Shown here: in pieces, positions 1 to 7,436 of the stretch
Layout: every line of letters begins with the position of its first letter
How positions within the stretch are numbered: position 1 is the stretch's first letter
NCBI GenBank assembly: GCA_945788205.1
Contig: CALZLE010000257.1
Coordinates: forward strand, 1-14,031
Direction of reading: 5' to 3'
DNA from: an uncultured Desulfuromonadales bacterium
Lineage (GTDB): Bacteria > Desulfobacterota > Desulfuromonadia > Desulfuromonadales > Geopsychrobacteraceae
DNA length: 14,031 nt
Translations under genes and position numbers: made by a program
Notes under the pieces: model-generated
Told to the model about the DNA's origin: nothing
Seen by the model: only the letters and a program-made list of their open reading frames with translations
Database searches by the model: none

Positions 1-336
1 ACCCATCCAGATCGGCCCGAGTCCGAGGATGGTCACCTGCCAGACATACCAGTAACAGAGGCCGTAAAAGCCGAGCACCTCGTTGTACTCGCTGATCCGC
101 CACATGTTCCAGCGCGCATCCCCCTCACCATATTCTTCCGGGGTCAACAGGGTGGCGAAGATCTGTTCATCCTTGATGAAATCAAGAAAGTCCTCGTACC
201 AGACCATCGCCTGATCATCCTCTTTGATCCGCTGCAGCCCCTTGCTTTCAAAAAAAGCGATCGTCTTTTCGACGATCTGCCGCGACCGCTCATCGGTGTG
301 CTCTCGCTGATAGTCTTTTGGATTGAACAGCAACAT
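1..336 (-). CDS. Acyl-CoA dehydrogenase family protein, N-terminal part (cut by window edge)
   Basis: The reading frame starts at an ATG whose first base is 336 and stays open for 112 codons to the window edge, so only the N-terminus is seen. An AGGGAG ribosome-binding site precedes the ATG. After a charged N-terminal stretch (roughly residues 8-45, including SRQIVEKTIAFFESKG) comes a segment typical of the helical N-terminal domain of acyl-CoA dehydrogenases: ATLLTPEEYGEGDARW (61-76), then SEYNEVLGFYGLCYW and ILGLGPIW near the cut. Family members oxidise acyl-CoA to trans-2-enoyl-CoA with FAD and pass electrons to ETF. The catalytic Glu and the flavin-contact motifs lie beyond the edge, so substrate and activity cannot be judged. 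It is the last visible gene of the cluster, 97 bp after the crotonase gene, and is clearly different from the full-length dehydrogenase at 4365-6149. The family call is fairly secure; the subfamily is unknown. Confidence 0.72.
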   Translation of the reverse strand, partial: MLLFNPKDYQREHTDERSRQIVEKTIAFFESKGLQRIKEDDQAMVWYEDFLDFIKDEQIFATLLTPEEYGEGDARWNMWRISEYNEVLGFYGLCYWYVWQVTILGLGPIWMG

Positions 337-433
337 GCTCTTGCTCCCTGGAAAAGATGACCACTCGCCGTTTGGTCAGATGGACCTGGCCGGACCGGGA
401 AAAGCACAGACCGGCCTAGCCCGAAATATCAGC

Positions 434-1222
434 TCAACTGAAAGCCGAAAAATCCGCGACACGATTCTCGAAATACGCCCCCAGAGCTTCCGCCGCTTCC
501 AGTGAAGAGAGCCGCTCGACAAAGCGCCGCCCCTCTTCCGCCATCACTTCCGGAACCGCCGCCGCGCTGTTTTTCTTCAGCAACTTTTTTGCCAAGCGCA
601 CTGCTGCCGGCGGCTGTTTGGCCATCAGCTGCGCCTGCGCCAGAGCGTGCGGAAATACCTTGTTGCCAGGGTAGATTGCGTTCACCAGTCCGGTCTCATA
701 GGCCCGGTCAGCACTGAATGGCTGCCCGAGCAGCAACATCTCGGCGGCGCGCTGATAGCCAGCCAGCTGTGGCAGCAGCAGACTGGAGGCCGCTTCCGGG
801 CAGAGGCCGAGATTGACAAAAGGCGTCTGAAACTGGGCGGTCTCGCCAGCATAGACCAGGTCACAGTGCAGCAGCATGGTTGTCCCGATGCCGATCGCCG
901 GGCCGGTGACCGCTGCGATCAGCGGTTTGCTCGCCTGACTTATCGCGGCCAGAAAGGTGAAAACCGGGCTGTCCTCACCGGTCGGCGGGTCCAGTGCAAA
1001 ATCGCGCAGATCGTTGCCGCTGGTAAAGCAGTCGGCGCTGCCGTGAATCAGCACCACGCGGATGGTATCGTCCTGTTCCGCCCTCTGAAGAGCCGTGGCC
1101 ATTTCACTGTACATCTGGCGATTGATGGCGTTGAGCTTGTCCGGACGATTAATCCCGATCCGCAGCACGCCCCCGCTACTGACGATGTCGATCAAAGTAT
1201 CGCTATCAGCGAGAGTCATCAT
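434..1222 (-). CDS. Enoyl-CoA hydratase/isomerase (crotonase) family, probable delta3,delta2-enoyl-CoA isomerase
   Basis: This 262-residue protein has the usual length of a single-domain crotonase. The oxyanion-hole segments are FTSGNDL (66-72) and GPAIGIGTTM (107-116). The active-site region reads QTPFVNLGLCPEAASS (132-147): the position of the first hydratase Glu (the PEI motif of classical enoyl-CoA hydratases) is not Glu, while a Glu stands at 143 in PEAASS. That pattern is known from eukaryotic peroxisomal delta3,delta2-enoyl-CoA isomerases (ECI2/Eci1 type), where this Glu is the catalytic base. Glu161 in AAEMLLLG aligns with the second hydratase Glu. The inference is therefore isomerase rather than hydratase, moving cis- or trans-3 double bonds to trans-2. 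Its neighbour is a dienoyl-CoA reductase, which fits unsaturated fatty-acid breakdown. The start is the first of two adjacent ATGs, with AGGAG six bases upstream. A perfect inverted repeat lies immediately before the ribosome-binding site. The crotonase fold is very likely; the isomerase call is moderate. Confidence 0.88.
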   Translation of the reverse strand: MMTLADSDTLIDIVSSGGVLRIGINRPDKLNAINRQMYSEMATALQRAEQDDTIRVVLIHGSADCFTSGNDLRDFALDPPTGEDSPVFTFLAAISQASKPLIAAVTGPAIGIGTTMLLHCDLVYAGETAQFQTPFVNLGLCPEAASSLLLPQLAGYQRAAEMLLLGQPFSADRAYETGLVNAIYPGNKVFPHALAQAQLMAKQPPAAVRLAKKLLKKNSAAAVPEVMAEEGRRFVERLSSLEAAEALGAYFENRVADFSAFS

Positions 1223-1237
1223 TGCAATCTCCTAAAA

Positions 1238-1270
1238 TTGTTCCCAAGCAAATCTCCCGTTTGGGAACAA
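1238..1270 (-). promoter_or_regulatory. Perfect 10-bp inverted repeat in front of the crotonase gene
   Basis: Arms 1238-1247 (TTGTTCCCAA) and 1261-1270 (TTGGGAACAA) are exact reverse complements separated by 13 bases. The repeat lies in the 103-bp gap between fadH and the crotonase gene. In the transcribed orientation the hairpin ends only a few bases before the AGGAG ribosome-binding site and is followed by just four T residues, so it is a poor terminator. It could be an mRNA stem-loop that tunes translation or RNA stability, or a protein-binding dyad. The symmetry is seen directly; the function is inferred. Confidence 0.6.
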
Positions 1271-1325
1271 AGGTTATTAATTGACACAAGGGCATGGACA
1301 GCGACGACTGGTGCCGATGGCCTGA

Positions 1326-3326
1326 TTAAAGTTTTTTTCCAATAGCGTACCCCTGGTGGACGGCATCGAAGACCATCGCCGGGCGCTGAGCATCGCCGAT
1401 GAGGTGACAGCTGATGCCCTTCTCGTCAAGTTCTGCCTTTAGCGGGTTGCATGAGAGGGTCCCGGCGGCCAGCACCACTGTGTCGGCCGCAAAGATCACT
1501 TCATCTCCGGCACGTTCGACCTTGACCGAATCGCTGGAAATCTCCAGCGCCTTCGCCTCAGTCATGGCATCAACGCGGTAGCGCTTGAGGTCGTCGAGCA
1601 TCACCCAGCGGGTGGTTTTGCCGAAATTGGCGCCGAGCTTGCCGAGCATCTCCAGCAACACAATCTTGCGGGTGCCACGGGTCGCCATGGTCCTGAGTTC
1701 ATCTATATCGGCCGCTCCGTGCACCAACAGGAATTTCAAGGTGTCGGCCGGCAGGGTTCCCTGCTCAGCCAACTCCAGTGCGGTTTCAACTCCGACCGCA
1801 CCGCCGCCGATAATCACCACATTCTGGCCGACTTCAACTTTTCCGGAGAGCACATCCCAGGCCTGGACCACGTGCGGCAGGTCCGCTCCGGGAATCGGTG
1901 GCGCAGCTGCAGTCCCGCCGGTTGCTATGATGACAACATCCGGCTGCAAACGATCGATCAGTGCCATATCGGCATGGGTATCAAGCAACAGTTCGACTTG
2001 CGAGTTTTGCACCTGATGCGCCAGATCTACAGCCAATTGGACAAACTCGTCCCGTCCGGGAGGGGCACCGGCCAGAAACAGTTGACCGCCGAGTTTGTCC
2101 GCCTGCTCGACCAGCAGCACTTGATGCCCGCGCTCGCAGGCAGAAAGAGCCGCACTCATGCCGCCGGGTCCGCCGCCGATCACCAGCACCCGCTGCACCG
2201 TTTCGGCAATTTCCAGTTGATCTTTGTTTTCATGGCCGGCGCGCGGATTACACAGACACTCAACCGCACGCATTTCAAACAGATGATCGAAGCAGCCCTG
2301 GGCACAACCGACACAGTGGACGATCTCCAGCTCTTTGCCGCAGTGGGCTTTATCCGGCAGATACGGGTCGGCGATCAGCGCCCGCCCCATGGCAACCATG
2401 TCGCAGCTGCCGTCAGCTAACAACTCCCGGGCGACCTGCGGATCGTTGATCCGATGACTGGCTATCACCGGCACCGCGACCGATTCGCGCATCCCGCGCG
2501 CCAAGTAGGCATAAACACCGCGCGGCACCTTGGTCTGAATCTGCGGTACGCGCGATTCGTGCCAACCGACATTGACGCAGAAGGCGTCTGTGCCAGCCTG
2601 CTCCAGCTGCTGAACGAAGGTGCTCATCAATTCACGACCGATGCCGTTCGGCATGAAATCGTTGCCGTTGACCCGGATGATGATCGGGAATTGCGGCCCG
2701 ACCGCCGCACGCACCGCTTGCAGCACCTCCAGCCCGAAACGCATCCGGTTTTCGACTGAGCCGCCATAGTCATCGCTGCGCTGATTGGTCGCCGGGGAAA
2801 GGAAGGCGCTGATCAGGTAGCCGGTACCGCAGAGGATTTCCACCGCATCAAAACCGGACTGTTTAACCCGTGCCGCCGCCGCCGCAAAACTGCCGATAGT
2901 TGCGGTTATCTCAGCGACGCTCAGCTCATGCGGTGTTTCGCCAGTCAGCCGTGACGGAATCGGTGAGGGCCCGACCGGTTGTTTCCCGCCGAGCAACATC
3001 GAATGATTGTAGCGACCGGCGTGGTTGAGCTGTACAGCGCAGCGTGCACCATTCTCTTTGATGGTGTTCGCCAGACGAGTCAGGCCGGGAATAAATTTAT
3101 CATCGTGGGCACCGATATGCATCGGATTGGCCGCCAGTTCATCGATCGCTGCGTAACCGACACTGATCATCCCCGCCCCGCCCCGGGCACGTTCGGCGTA
3201 GAAGTCGAGCAGCTGCTCGGTCACCTGGTAATTGCGGCACATGTTCAGGTGCATCGCCGGCATATAGATGCGGTTCTTGATATTCAGGGTACCGATCGCT
3301 ATCGGCTCAAAGAGAAGATCGCTCAT
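1326..3326 (-). CDS. fadH: 2,4-dienoyl-CoA reductase-type FMN/FAD/4Fe-4S oxidoreductase
   Basis: This 666-residue protein has the full three-part architecture of E. coli FadH (old yellow enzyme/trimethylamine dehydrogenase family). Residues 1-330 form the FMN-binding TIM barrel. The two catalytic residues known from E. coli FadH are present: Tyr170 in GTGYLI and His256 in GWHESRVP. The cluster motif is CVGCAQGC with a fourth Cys twelve residues later (Cys338, 341, 345, 357), matching FadH spacing exactly. An FAD dinucleotide fold starts at IGGGPGG (383-389) and a second, NAD(P)H-binding fold at IGGGAVGVETA (506-516). The expected reaction is NADPH-dependent reduction of 2,4-dienoyl-CoA during breakdown of unsaturated fatty acids. 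The chosen ATG has GGAG seven bases upstream; a TTG eight codons earlier is less likely. It lies between the metallo-hydrolase and crotonase genes. A related enoate-reductase role on another substrate cannot be excluded. Confidence 0.9.
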   Translation of the reverse strand: MSDLLFEPIAIGTLNIKNRIYMPAMHLNMCRNYQVTEQLLDFYAERARGGAGMISVGYAAIDELAANPMHIGAHDDKFIPGLTRLANTIKENGARCAVQLNHAGRYNHSMLLGGKQPVGPSPIPSRLTGETPHELSVAEITATIGSFAAAAARVKQSGFDAVEILCGTGYLISAFLSPATNQRSDDYGGSVENRMRFGLEVLQAVRAAVGPQFPIIIRVNGNDFMPNGIGRELMSTFVQQLEQAGTDAFCVNVGWHESRVPQIQTKVPRGVYAYLARGMRESVAVPVIASHRINDPQVARELLADGSCDMVAMGRALIADPYLPDKAHCGKELEIVHCVGCAQGCFDHLFEMRAVECLCNPRAGHENKDQLEIAETVQRVLVIGGGPGGMSAALSACERGHQVLLVEQADKLGGQLFLAGAPPGRDEFVQLAVDLAHQVQNSQVELLLDTHADMALIDRLQPDVVIIATGGTAAAPPIPGADLPHVVQAWDVLSGKVEVGQNVVIIGGGAVGVETALELAEQGTLPADTLKFLLVHGAADIDELRTMATRGTRKIVLLEMLGKLGANFGKTTRWVMLDDLKRYRVDAMTEAKALEISSDSVKVERAGDEVIFAADTVVLAAGTLSCNPLKAELDEKGISCHLIGDAQRPAMVFDAVHQGYAIGKKL

Positions 3327-3370
3327 TTCGTTTCTCCGTCCGGTCGACAATGACAGTCACATGTTGCTGT

Positions 3371-4315
3371 TTACTGCGCCGTCAATGTCTTGAATTGCTC
3401 GGCGACTCCGTCGAAGAGGCCGAGATGGGTCAGGGCTTCGCGCAGGCGGTGCGGTCTGTCGAGAAAATCCCGCATAAAAACAATCTCCGAAACCTTCAGA
3501 TATACGTGAAACAGATCGTCCCTGGCAGGTCCGAAAAGCTGGCGGACAATGGCACTGATGTCATCCTCAAGTGCATATTTTTTGATGCGCCCGGCCCGCT
3601 CCAGAAGCTTGTCAACGTAGAACAGGATCGCCGCATCCAGACTCTCGACATCCTGACGATGCCCGGGCAGGATACGTCGACCGCGCAGCTTTGCCATCCG
3701 GCACAGGCTGGTGCAGTAAGCACCGTAGTTATCAAAGCGTCCGGAAAAAGTGTCGAGATCGAGGTCGAGCAGCGGGGCCTGAAAAATGCCCCGCAGCAGG
3801 GTATCACCAGTGATGGCCCAATCGCCGCCGAGGTAGACGAGATCACTCTGCGAATGACCGGGACAGTTCACAAAGGTAAGACCTAACCGCTCTAACGTAG
3901 CGGTTTCCTCAACCACTTGGTAGCGCTGCGGAAAGTTCGGGAAGACGCCCGCATTGTCCACTGCCTGTCGAAACCGCTCAACATAGCGAGCGTCGAAGCC
4001 CATTTCCTGCAGCAGCCCCTCGATTCCCTGCAGACGCTTGTGGTGGTGCTTGATCTTGACAGCATCCTTATGTGGCAGGTAGATCTCGGCGCTGGTATTT
4101 CTGCTCAGATAATCGGCCAGGCCGTAGTGATCAACATGACAATGGGTGATGAAGACATGCCGGAGCCGGTCCAGATCGACCTGGTCCTTGAGACAGGCCA
4201 TGGCAGCCGCGGTGGGAGGGCCGGTGTCAAAGAGGATCAGTTCACCCTCCACCTCGGTGGTATAGATATGAACTTCGCCAACCACGTATGGCGTTGGAAC
4301 CGTATGCTGCCGCAT
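3371..4315 (-). CDS. Metallo-beta-lactamase-fold hydrolase
   Basis: This 314-residue protein belongs to the MBL superfamily. The metal-binding motif HCHVDH (58-63) is intact, and the further ligands are His154 in NCPGHS, Asp171 in TGDTLL and His219 in LPGHRQ, so a di-metal active site is expected. About 95 residues follow the last ligand and include basic and hydrophobic helical stretches, resembling the C-terminal extension of LACTB2-like or glyoxalase-II-like members. No signal peptide is seen, so it should act in the cytosol. The ATG at 4315 was chosen because AGGTG lies six bases upstream, the same sequence found before fadD; a GTG three codons earlier would give 317 residues. It sits inside a beta-oxidation cluster, so an acyl-CoA or other thioester may be the substrate, but this is inference and the sequence alone does not fix a function. 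Confidence 0.85.
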   Translation of the reverse strand: MRQHTVPTPYVVGEVHIYTTEVEGELILFDTGPPTAAAMACLKDQVDLDRLRHVFITHCHVDHYGLADYLSRNTSAEIYLPHKDAVKIKHHHKRLQGIEGLLQEMGFDARYVERFRQAVDNAGVFPNFPQRYQVVEETATLERLGLTFVNCPGHSQSDLVYLGGDWAITGDTLLRGIFQAPLLDLDLDTFSGRFDNYGAYCTSLCRMAKLRGRRILPGHRQDVESLDAAILFYVDKLLERAGRIKKYALEDDISAIVRQLFGPARDDLFHVYLKVSEIVFMRDFLDRPHRLREALTHLGLFDGVAEQFKTLTAQ

Positions 4316-4330
4316 CGTCTGCACCTGGGT

Positions 4331-4357
4331 GACGGGCGACCCAAGAGATCGCCCGTC
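4331..4357 (-). other. Intercistronic stem-loop between fadE and the MBL gene
   Basis: Arms 4331-4339 (GACGGGCGA) and 4349-4357 (TCGCCCGTC) are perfect complements with a 9-base loop. The stem fills most of the gap between the fadE stop codon and the MBL start. No T-run follows on the minus strand, so it is unlikely to be a strong intrinsic terminator; RNA processing or partial attenuation is possible. Confidence 0.5.
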
Positions 4358-4364
4358 TCAGCTA

Positions 4365-6149
4365 TTAAAACAAGTATTTTTCGCTTTCGAGCGCCGCGTT
4401 CGCCAAGGTTCGTTTGGCCTGCAGCATACCGGTCGCATCGTACTTGGCGAAGCGTCGGACGCCGCTGAGGATCATGGTCAGCGTATCGCCTTCCTCGATG
4501 TAGAATGCGCCCTTTTTCGCAGCCGTTCCGACCACCTCTGTGGCGTTGAAGGCGCAGACCTTGACCGCCGCCAGCAGTAATTCGCGCTTCGACTCGCTAA
4601 CGGCTGCAGAGATTTTCTCGGCCCGCAGCACCGCGCTTTCAAGGGCGAAGATCTGAATCGAGATATCGGCCGCGGCGAGCAGAACTTCCTGCTCATCGGC
4701 AATCTTATCCATGAACTTCTGCACCCCGGCGCCGGCAAGAATTAGAAACAGGGTTTTCAAATTTTTCAGCAGCGCCTTCTCCCGGGCAAACGGGATGCTG
4801 TCGTCAATCTCTTCGAAGGATGGCGTCATCAGTGCTTCGAAGGCCTTCATCGCTTCCTGCTGCAACGGCAGTTCGCCCTTCATCGATTTGCGCAGGATCA
4901 TGCCCGGAATCAGCAGCCGGTTAATCTCATTGGTGCCTTCGAAAATCCGGTTGATCCGCTCATCGCGATAGAAACGCTCCGCCGGATATTCGCTGACAAA
5001 TCCGTAGCCTCCATGGATCTGCAAGACTTCATCGACGGTGTGGGCCAAGACATCGCTGCAGTAGACTTTTGAGATCGCACATTCCGGTGCGTATTCTTCA
5101 ATCCCCTTCAGGTATTCTTCATAATAGTTGTCGATCCCTTTTTCGATGGTCGCCAGTTTGGTATCAAGCAGACCGGCCAGCCGGTAAACCAGCGATTCGG
5201 CGGCAAAGATTTCGGCGCTCAGGTCGGCGATCTTCTCCTGAATGGCGCCGAATGAACCGATCGATTTACCGAACTGCTTACGCTCGTTGGCGTATTTGAC
5301 CCCTTCGTTCAGCGCCATCTTCGCCGCACCGGTCACCCCGGCGCCGAGCTTGAAGCGGCCGACGTTCAACACATTAAAGGCGATCTTGTGGCCTTTGCCG
5401 ATCTCACCAAGCACGTTTTCAACCGGGACTCTGCAGTTGTCGAGGATAATTTGCGTGGTCGAGGAGCCCTTGATGCCGAGCTTCTTCTCCTCGGCACCGA
5501 CCGCCAAACCTTCGAAATCGCGCTCGACCAGAAAGGCGGTGAAATGTTCCTTGTCGATCTTGGCGAAGACGGTATAGAACTGTGAAAAGGCACCGTTGGT
5601 GATGAACTGCTTGGTCCCGTTGAGCAGATAATACTTGCCGTCATCGGACAGGGTCGCCGTGGCGCTGGCGCCGAGGGCGTCGCTGCCGGAGCCCGGCTCG
5701 GTCAGGCAATAGGCGGCGATCCACTCGCCGGAAATGATCTTTTCCAGGTACTGCTCTTTTTGCGCCGGCGTACCGTAATAGACCAGCGGCAAGGTTCCGA
5801 TACCACTGTGGGCGGCGTAGGCGACGGAGAAGGAACCGCTCGGTGCGATCTTTTCGCCGACCAGCATGCTGGTTGCCTTGTCGAGGTCGAGACCGCCGTA
5901 TTCTTCCGGAGCATCGATCATCAGCAGGCCTAGCTCGCCGCACTTTTGCATCCCCTCGACGACCAGATCGAAATTTTGATTGTCAATTTCTTCGAGATGC
6001 GGAAAGATCTCGTTTTCTACGAATTGCTCGGTCGTCTCGGCAATCTGCCGCTGCTCGTCGGTGAAGTCCTCCGGTGTAAAGACCTCCTCACATGCTACAT
6101 CCGTGACCAGGTATTCGCCTCCTCTTAGAATTGTTCTGTCCATTTTCAT
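4365..6149 (-). CDS. fadE: Acyl-CoA dehydrogenase, FadE (Bacillus YusJ)/VLCAD-like
   Basis: This 594-residue flavoenzyme should catalyse the first beta-oxidation step, acyl-CoA to trans-2-enoyl-CoA, passing electrons to ETF. It begins with an N-terminal strand segment, GGEYLVTDV, and FTPEDFTDEQRQIA (24-37), close to what I know of Bacillus FadE. The middle domain carries the flavin/substrate signature YCLTEPGSGSDALG (147-160) and FITNGAF. The C-terminal helical domain has QIHGGYGF (377-384) and RIFEGTNEINR (401-411), where Glu404 is the predicted catalytic base. About 170 further residues form the extra C-terminal domain found in very-long-chain-type dehydrogenases, which suggests preference for longer chains. 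The start ATG has AAGGAG seven bases upstream; a second Met at codon 3 is less well placed. It follows fadA by 54 bp in a fadN-fadA-fadE series. No ETF genes are visible here. Confidence 0.93.
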   Translation of the reverse strand: MKMDRTILRGGEYLVTDVACEEVFTPEDFTDEQRQIAETTEQFVENEIFPHLEEIDNQNFDLVVEGMQKCGELGLLMIDAPEEYGGLDLDKATSMLVGEKIAPSGSFSVAYAAHSGIGTLPLVYYGTPAQKEQYLEKIISGEWIAAYCLTEPGSGSDALGASATATLSDDGKYYLLNGTKQFITNGAFSQFYTVFAKIDKEHFTAFLVERDFEGLAVGAEEKKLGIKGSSTTQIILDNCRVPVENVLGEIGKGHKIAFNVLNVGRFKLGAGVTGAAKMALNEGVKYANERKQFGKSIGSFGAIQEKIADLSAEIFAAESLVYRLAGLLDTKLATIEKGIDNYYEEYLKGIEEYAPECAISKVYCSDVLAHTVDEVLQIHGGYGFVSEYPAERFYRDERINRIFEGTNEINRLLIPGMILRKSMKGELPLQQEAMKAFEALMTPSFEEIDDSIPFAREKALLKNLKTLFLILAGAGVQKFMDKIADEQEVLLAAADISIQIFALESAVLRAEKISAAVSESKRELLLAAVKVCAFNATEVVGTAAKKGAFYIEEGDTLTMILSGVRRFAKYDATGMLQAKRTLANAALESEKYLF

Positions 6150-6164
6150 CTAATTTCTCCTTGT

Positions 6165-6196
6165 CGCCATTCCTGCGGAACATCTTCCAGAATGCG
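6165..6196 (-). other. Imperfect stem-loop in the fadA-fadE gap
   Basis: On the transcribed strand CGCATTC pairs with GAAT(G)GCG and an inner GGAA pairs with TTCC around a GATG loop, leaving a small asymmetric internal loop and a bulged G. It lies just upstream of the fadE ribosome-binding site. Without a U-tract it is not a terminator; any effect on translation or RNA decay is a guess. Confidence 0.3.
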
Positions 6197-6203
6197 ATGA
6201 TTT

Positions 6204-7376
6204 TTAAAGTTTCTCGAAAATTCCGGCCGCGCCCATACCGCCGCCGATGCACATCGATACCATGCCGTACTTGGCATTCCGGCGATCCATCTCCGCCAGC
6301 AAGCTCGCCGACAGTTTTGCGCCGGTGCAGCCGAGCGGATGACCGAGCGCGATCGCTCCGCCATTGACGTTGACGATCTCCGGATTCAGGTCGAGTTCGC
6401 GAACCACCGCCAGCGATTGTGCGGCGAACGCTTCGTTCAGCTCGACCAGACCGATATCGCCCTGCTTAAGACCAGCCATTTTCAGCGCCGCTGGGATCGC
6501 TGCAACCGGGCCGATGCCCATGATTTCAGGCGGGACGCCCTTGACCGCGAACGAGAGGAAACGGGCAATCGGGTTGATGGCGAGTTTTTTCAGGTACTCC
6601 TCCGACACCACCAGTACCGCTGCCGCGCCATCGGTCATCTGCGAGGAATTCCCGGCGGTGACGCTGCCGCCAACCTTAAACGCTGGTTTTAGTTTGGCCA
6701 ACCCCGCCAGTGTCGTATCACCTCGAACACCGTCATCAATCGTTACGGTCTCACACTGTTTTTTCAGCTTGTTGTTGTCGAGCGCGACCTGTTCGGTATC
6801 AACCGGAATGATCTCATCGCCAAAGCGGCCGGCTGCTATCGCGGCGGCGGCTTTCTGATGACTAGCCAGCGCGAAAGCGTCCTGATCCTCGCGACTGATG
6901 GCGTATTTAGCCGCCACTAGTTCAGCGGTGATGCCCATCGAGGCATAGCTTTCCGGCCACTCGGTCACCAGTGACGGGTTGGCGCTGTACTTGTTACCAC
7001 CCATTGGCACCATCGACATCGACTCGGCACCGCCAGCGACAATACAGTCGGCAAAACCGGCCATAATCCGCTCGGCGGCGCTGGCAATAGTCTGAATTCC
7101 TGAAGAGCAAAATCTATTAACCGTTTGCGCCGGGACCGGGAAAGGCAGACCGGCCTTCATCGCCGCGGTGCGCGCGAAGTTCATCCCCTGCTCGCCCTCC
7201 GGAAACGCACAACCGATAATCACATCGTCGATTTCGACGGGATCGATCCCGGCACGTTCGACCAACCCGGCAATCGCCACGGCGGCCAGATCGTCGGGGC
7301 GCATATCTTTAAACTTGCCTTTTTTCGCGCGGCAGCCGGGGGTTCGATAGGCTGCTAGAATGTATGCTGACTTCAT
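6204..7376 (-). CDS. fadA: Acetyl-CoA C-acyltransferase (3-ketoacyl-CoA thiolase)
   Basis: This 390-residue protein has the standard length of thiolase I/II subunits. It performs the last beta-oxidation step, cleaving 3-ketoacyl-CoA with CoA to acetyl-CoA and a chain two carbons shorter. The acyl-accepting cysteine is Cys90 in VNRFCSSGIQ. The other catalytic motifs are NEAFA (314-318), GGAIALGHPLGCTGA with His346, and Cys376 in CIGGGMGAAGIF near the C-terminus. The N-terminus (AYRTPGCRAKKGKFKDMRPDDL) is typical of degradative fadA/fadI-type enzymes, and the position between fadN and fadE supports degradation rather than biosynthesis. GGAGG lies four bases before the ATG. The gene is 60 bp after fadN, and that gap contains a UUCG-capped hairpin. 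A biosynthetic acetyl-CoA acetyltransferase is possible on motifs alone but unlikely in this context. Confidence 0.95.
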   Translation of the reverse strand: MKSAYILAAYRTPGCRAKKGKFKDMRPDDLAAVAIAGLVERAGIDPVEIDDVIIGCAFPEGEQGMNFARTAAMKAGLPFPVPAQTVNRFCSSGIQTIASAAERIMAGFADCIVAGGAESMSMVPMGGNKYSANPSLVTEWPESYASMGITAELVAAKYAISREDQDAFALASHQKAAAAIAAGRFGDEIIPVDTEQVALDNNKLKKQCETVTIDDGVRGDTTLAGLAKLKPAFKVGGSVTAGNSSQMTDGAAAVLVVSEEYLKKLAINPIARFLSFAVKGVPPEIMGIGPVAAIPAALKMAGLKQGDIGLVELNEAFAAQSLAVVRELDLNPEIVNVNGGAIALGHPLGCTGAKLSASLLAEMDRRNAKYGMVSMCIGGGMGAAGIFEKL

Positions 7377-7401
7377 GATACCTCCACTATGTCCTTTACA
7401 A

Positions 7402-7421
7402 GGGCGGTTCGAAAACCACCC
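7402..7421 (-). other. UUCG-loop hairpin between fadN and fadA
   Basis: On the transcribed strand GGGTGGTT and AACCGCCC pair over 8 bp, with one G-U wobble, around a TTCG tetraloop. It occupies the centre of the 60-bp fadN-fadA gap and has no T-run after it. Such compact hairpins between cistrons can block 3' exonucleases and shift transcript ratios; that role is inferred here. Confidence 0.5.
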
Positions 7422-7436
7422 GCTGTGTTCGTTGTG

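Noticed and set aside
1281..1286. TTGACA on the plus strand as a promoter
   Set aside because: No acceptable -10 at 16-18 bases, and the strand faces into the antisense of fadH.
647..1345. 232-residue plus-strand ORF opposite the crotonase gene
   Set aside because: It is antisense to a well-supported gene, has no recognisable motif or ribosome-binding site, and has the composition expected of a shadow frame.
1719..2420. 233-residue plus-strand ORF opposite fadH
   Set aside because: It is a shadow of fadH; the minus-strand frame carries the conserved FadH motifs.
3327..3350. TTG start eight codons upstream for fadH
   Set aside because: The GGAG site is placed for the internal ATG at 3326, and the extra residues are not part of the family N-terminus.
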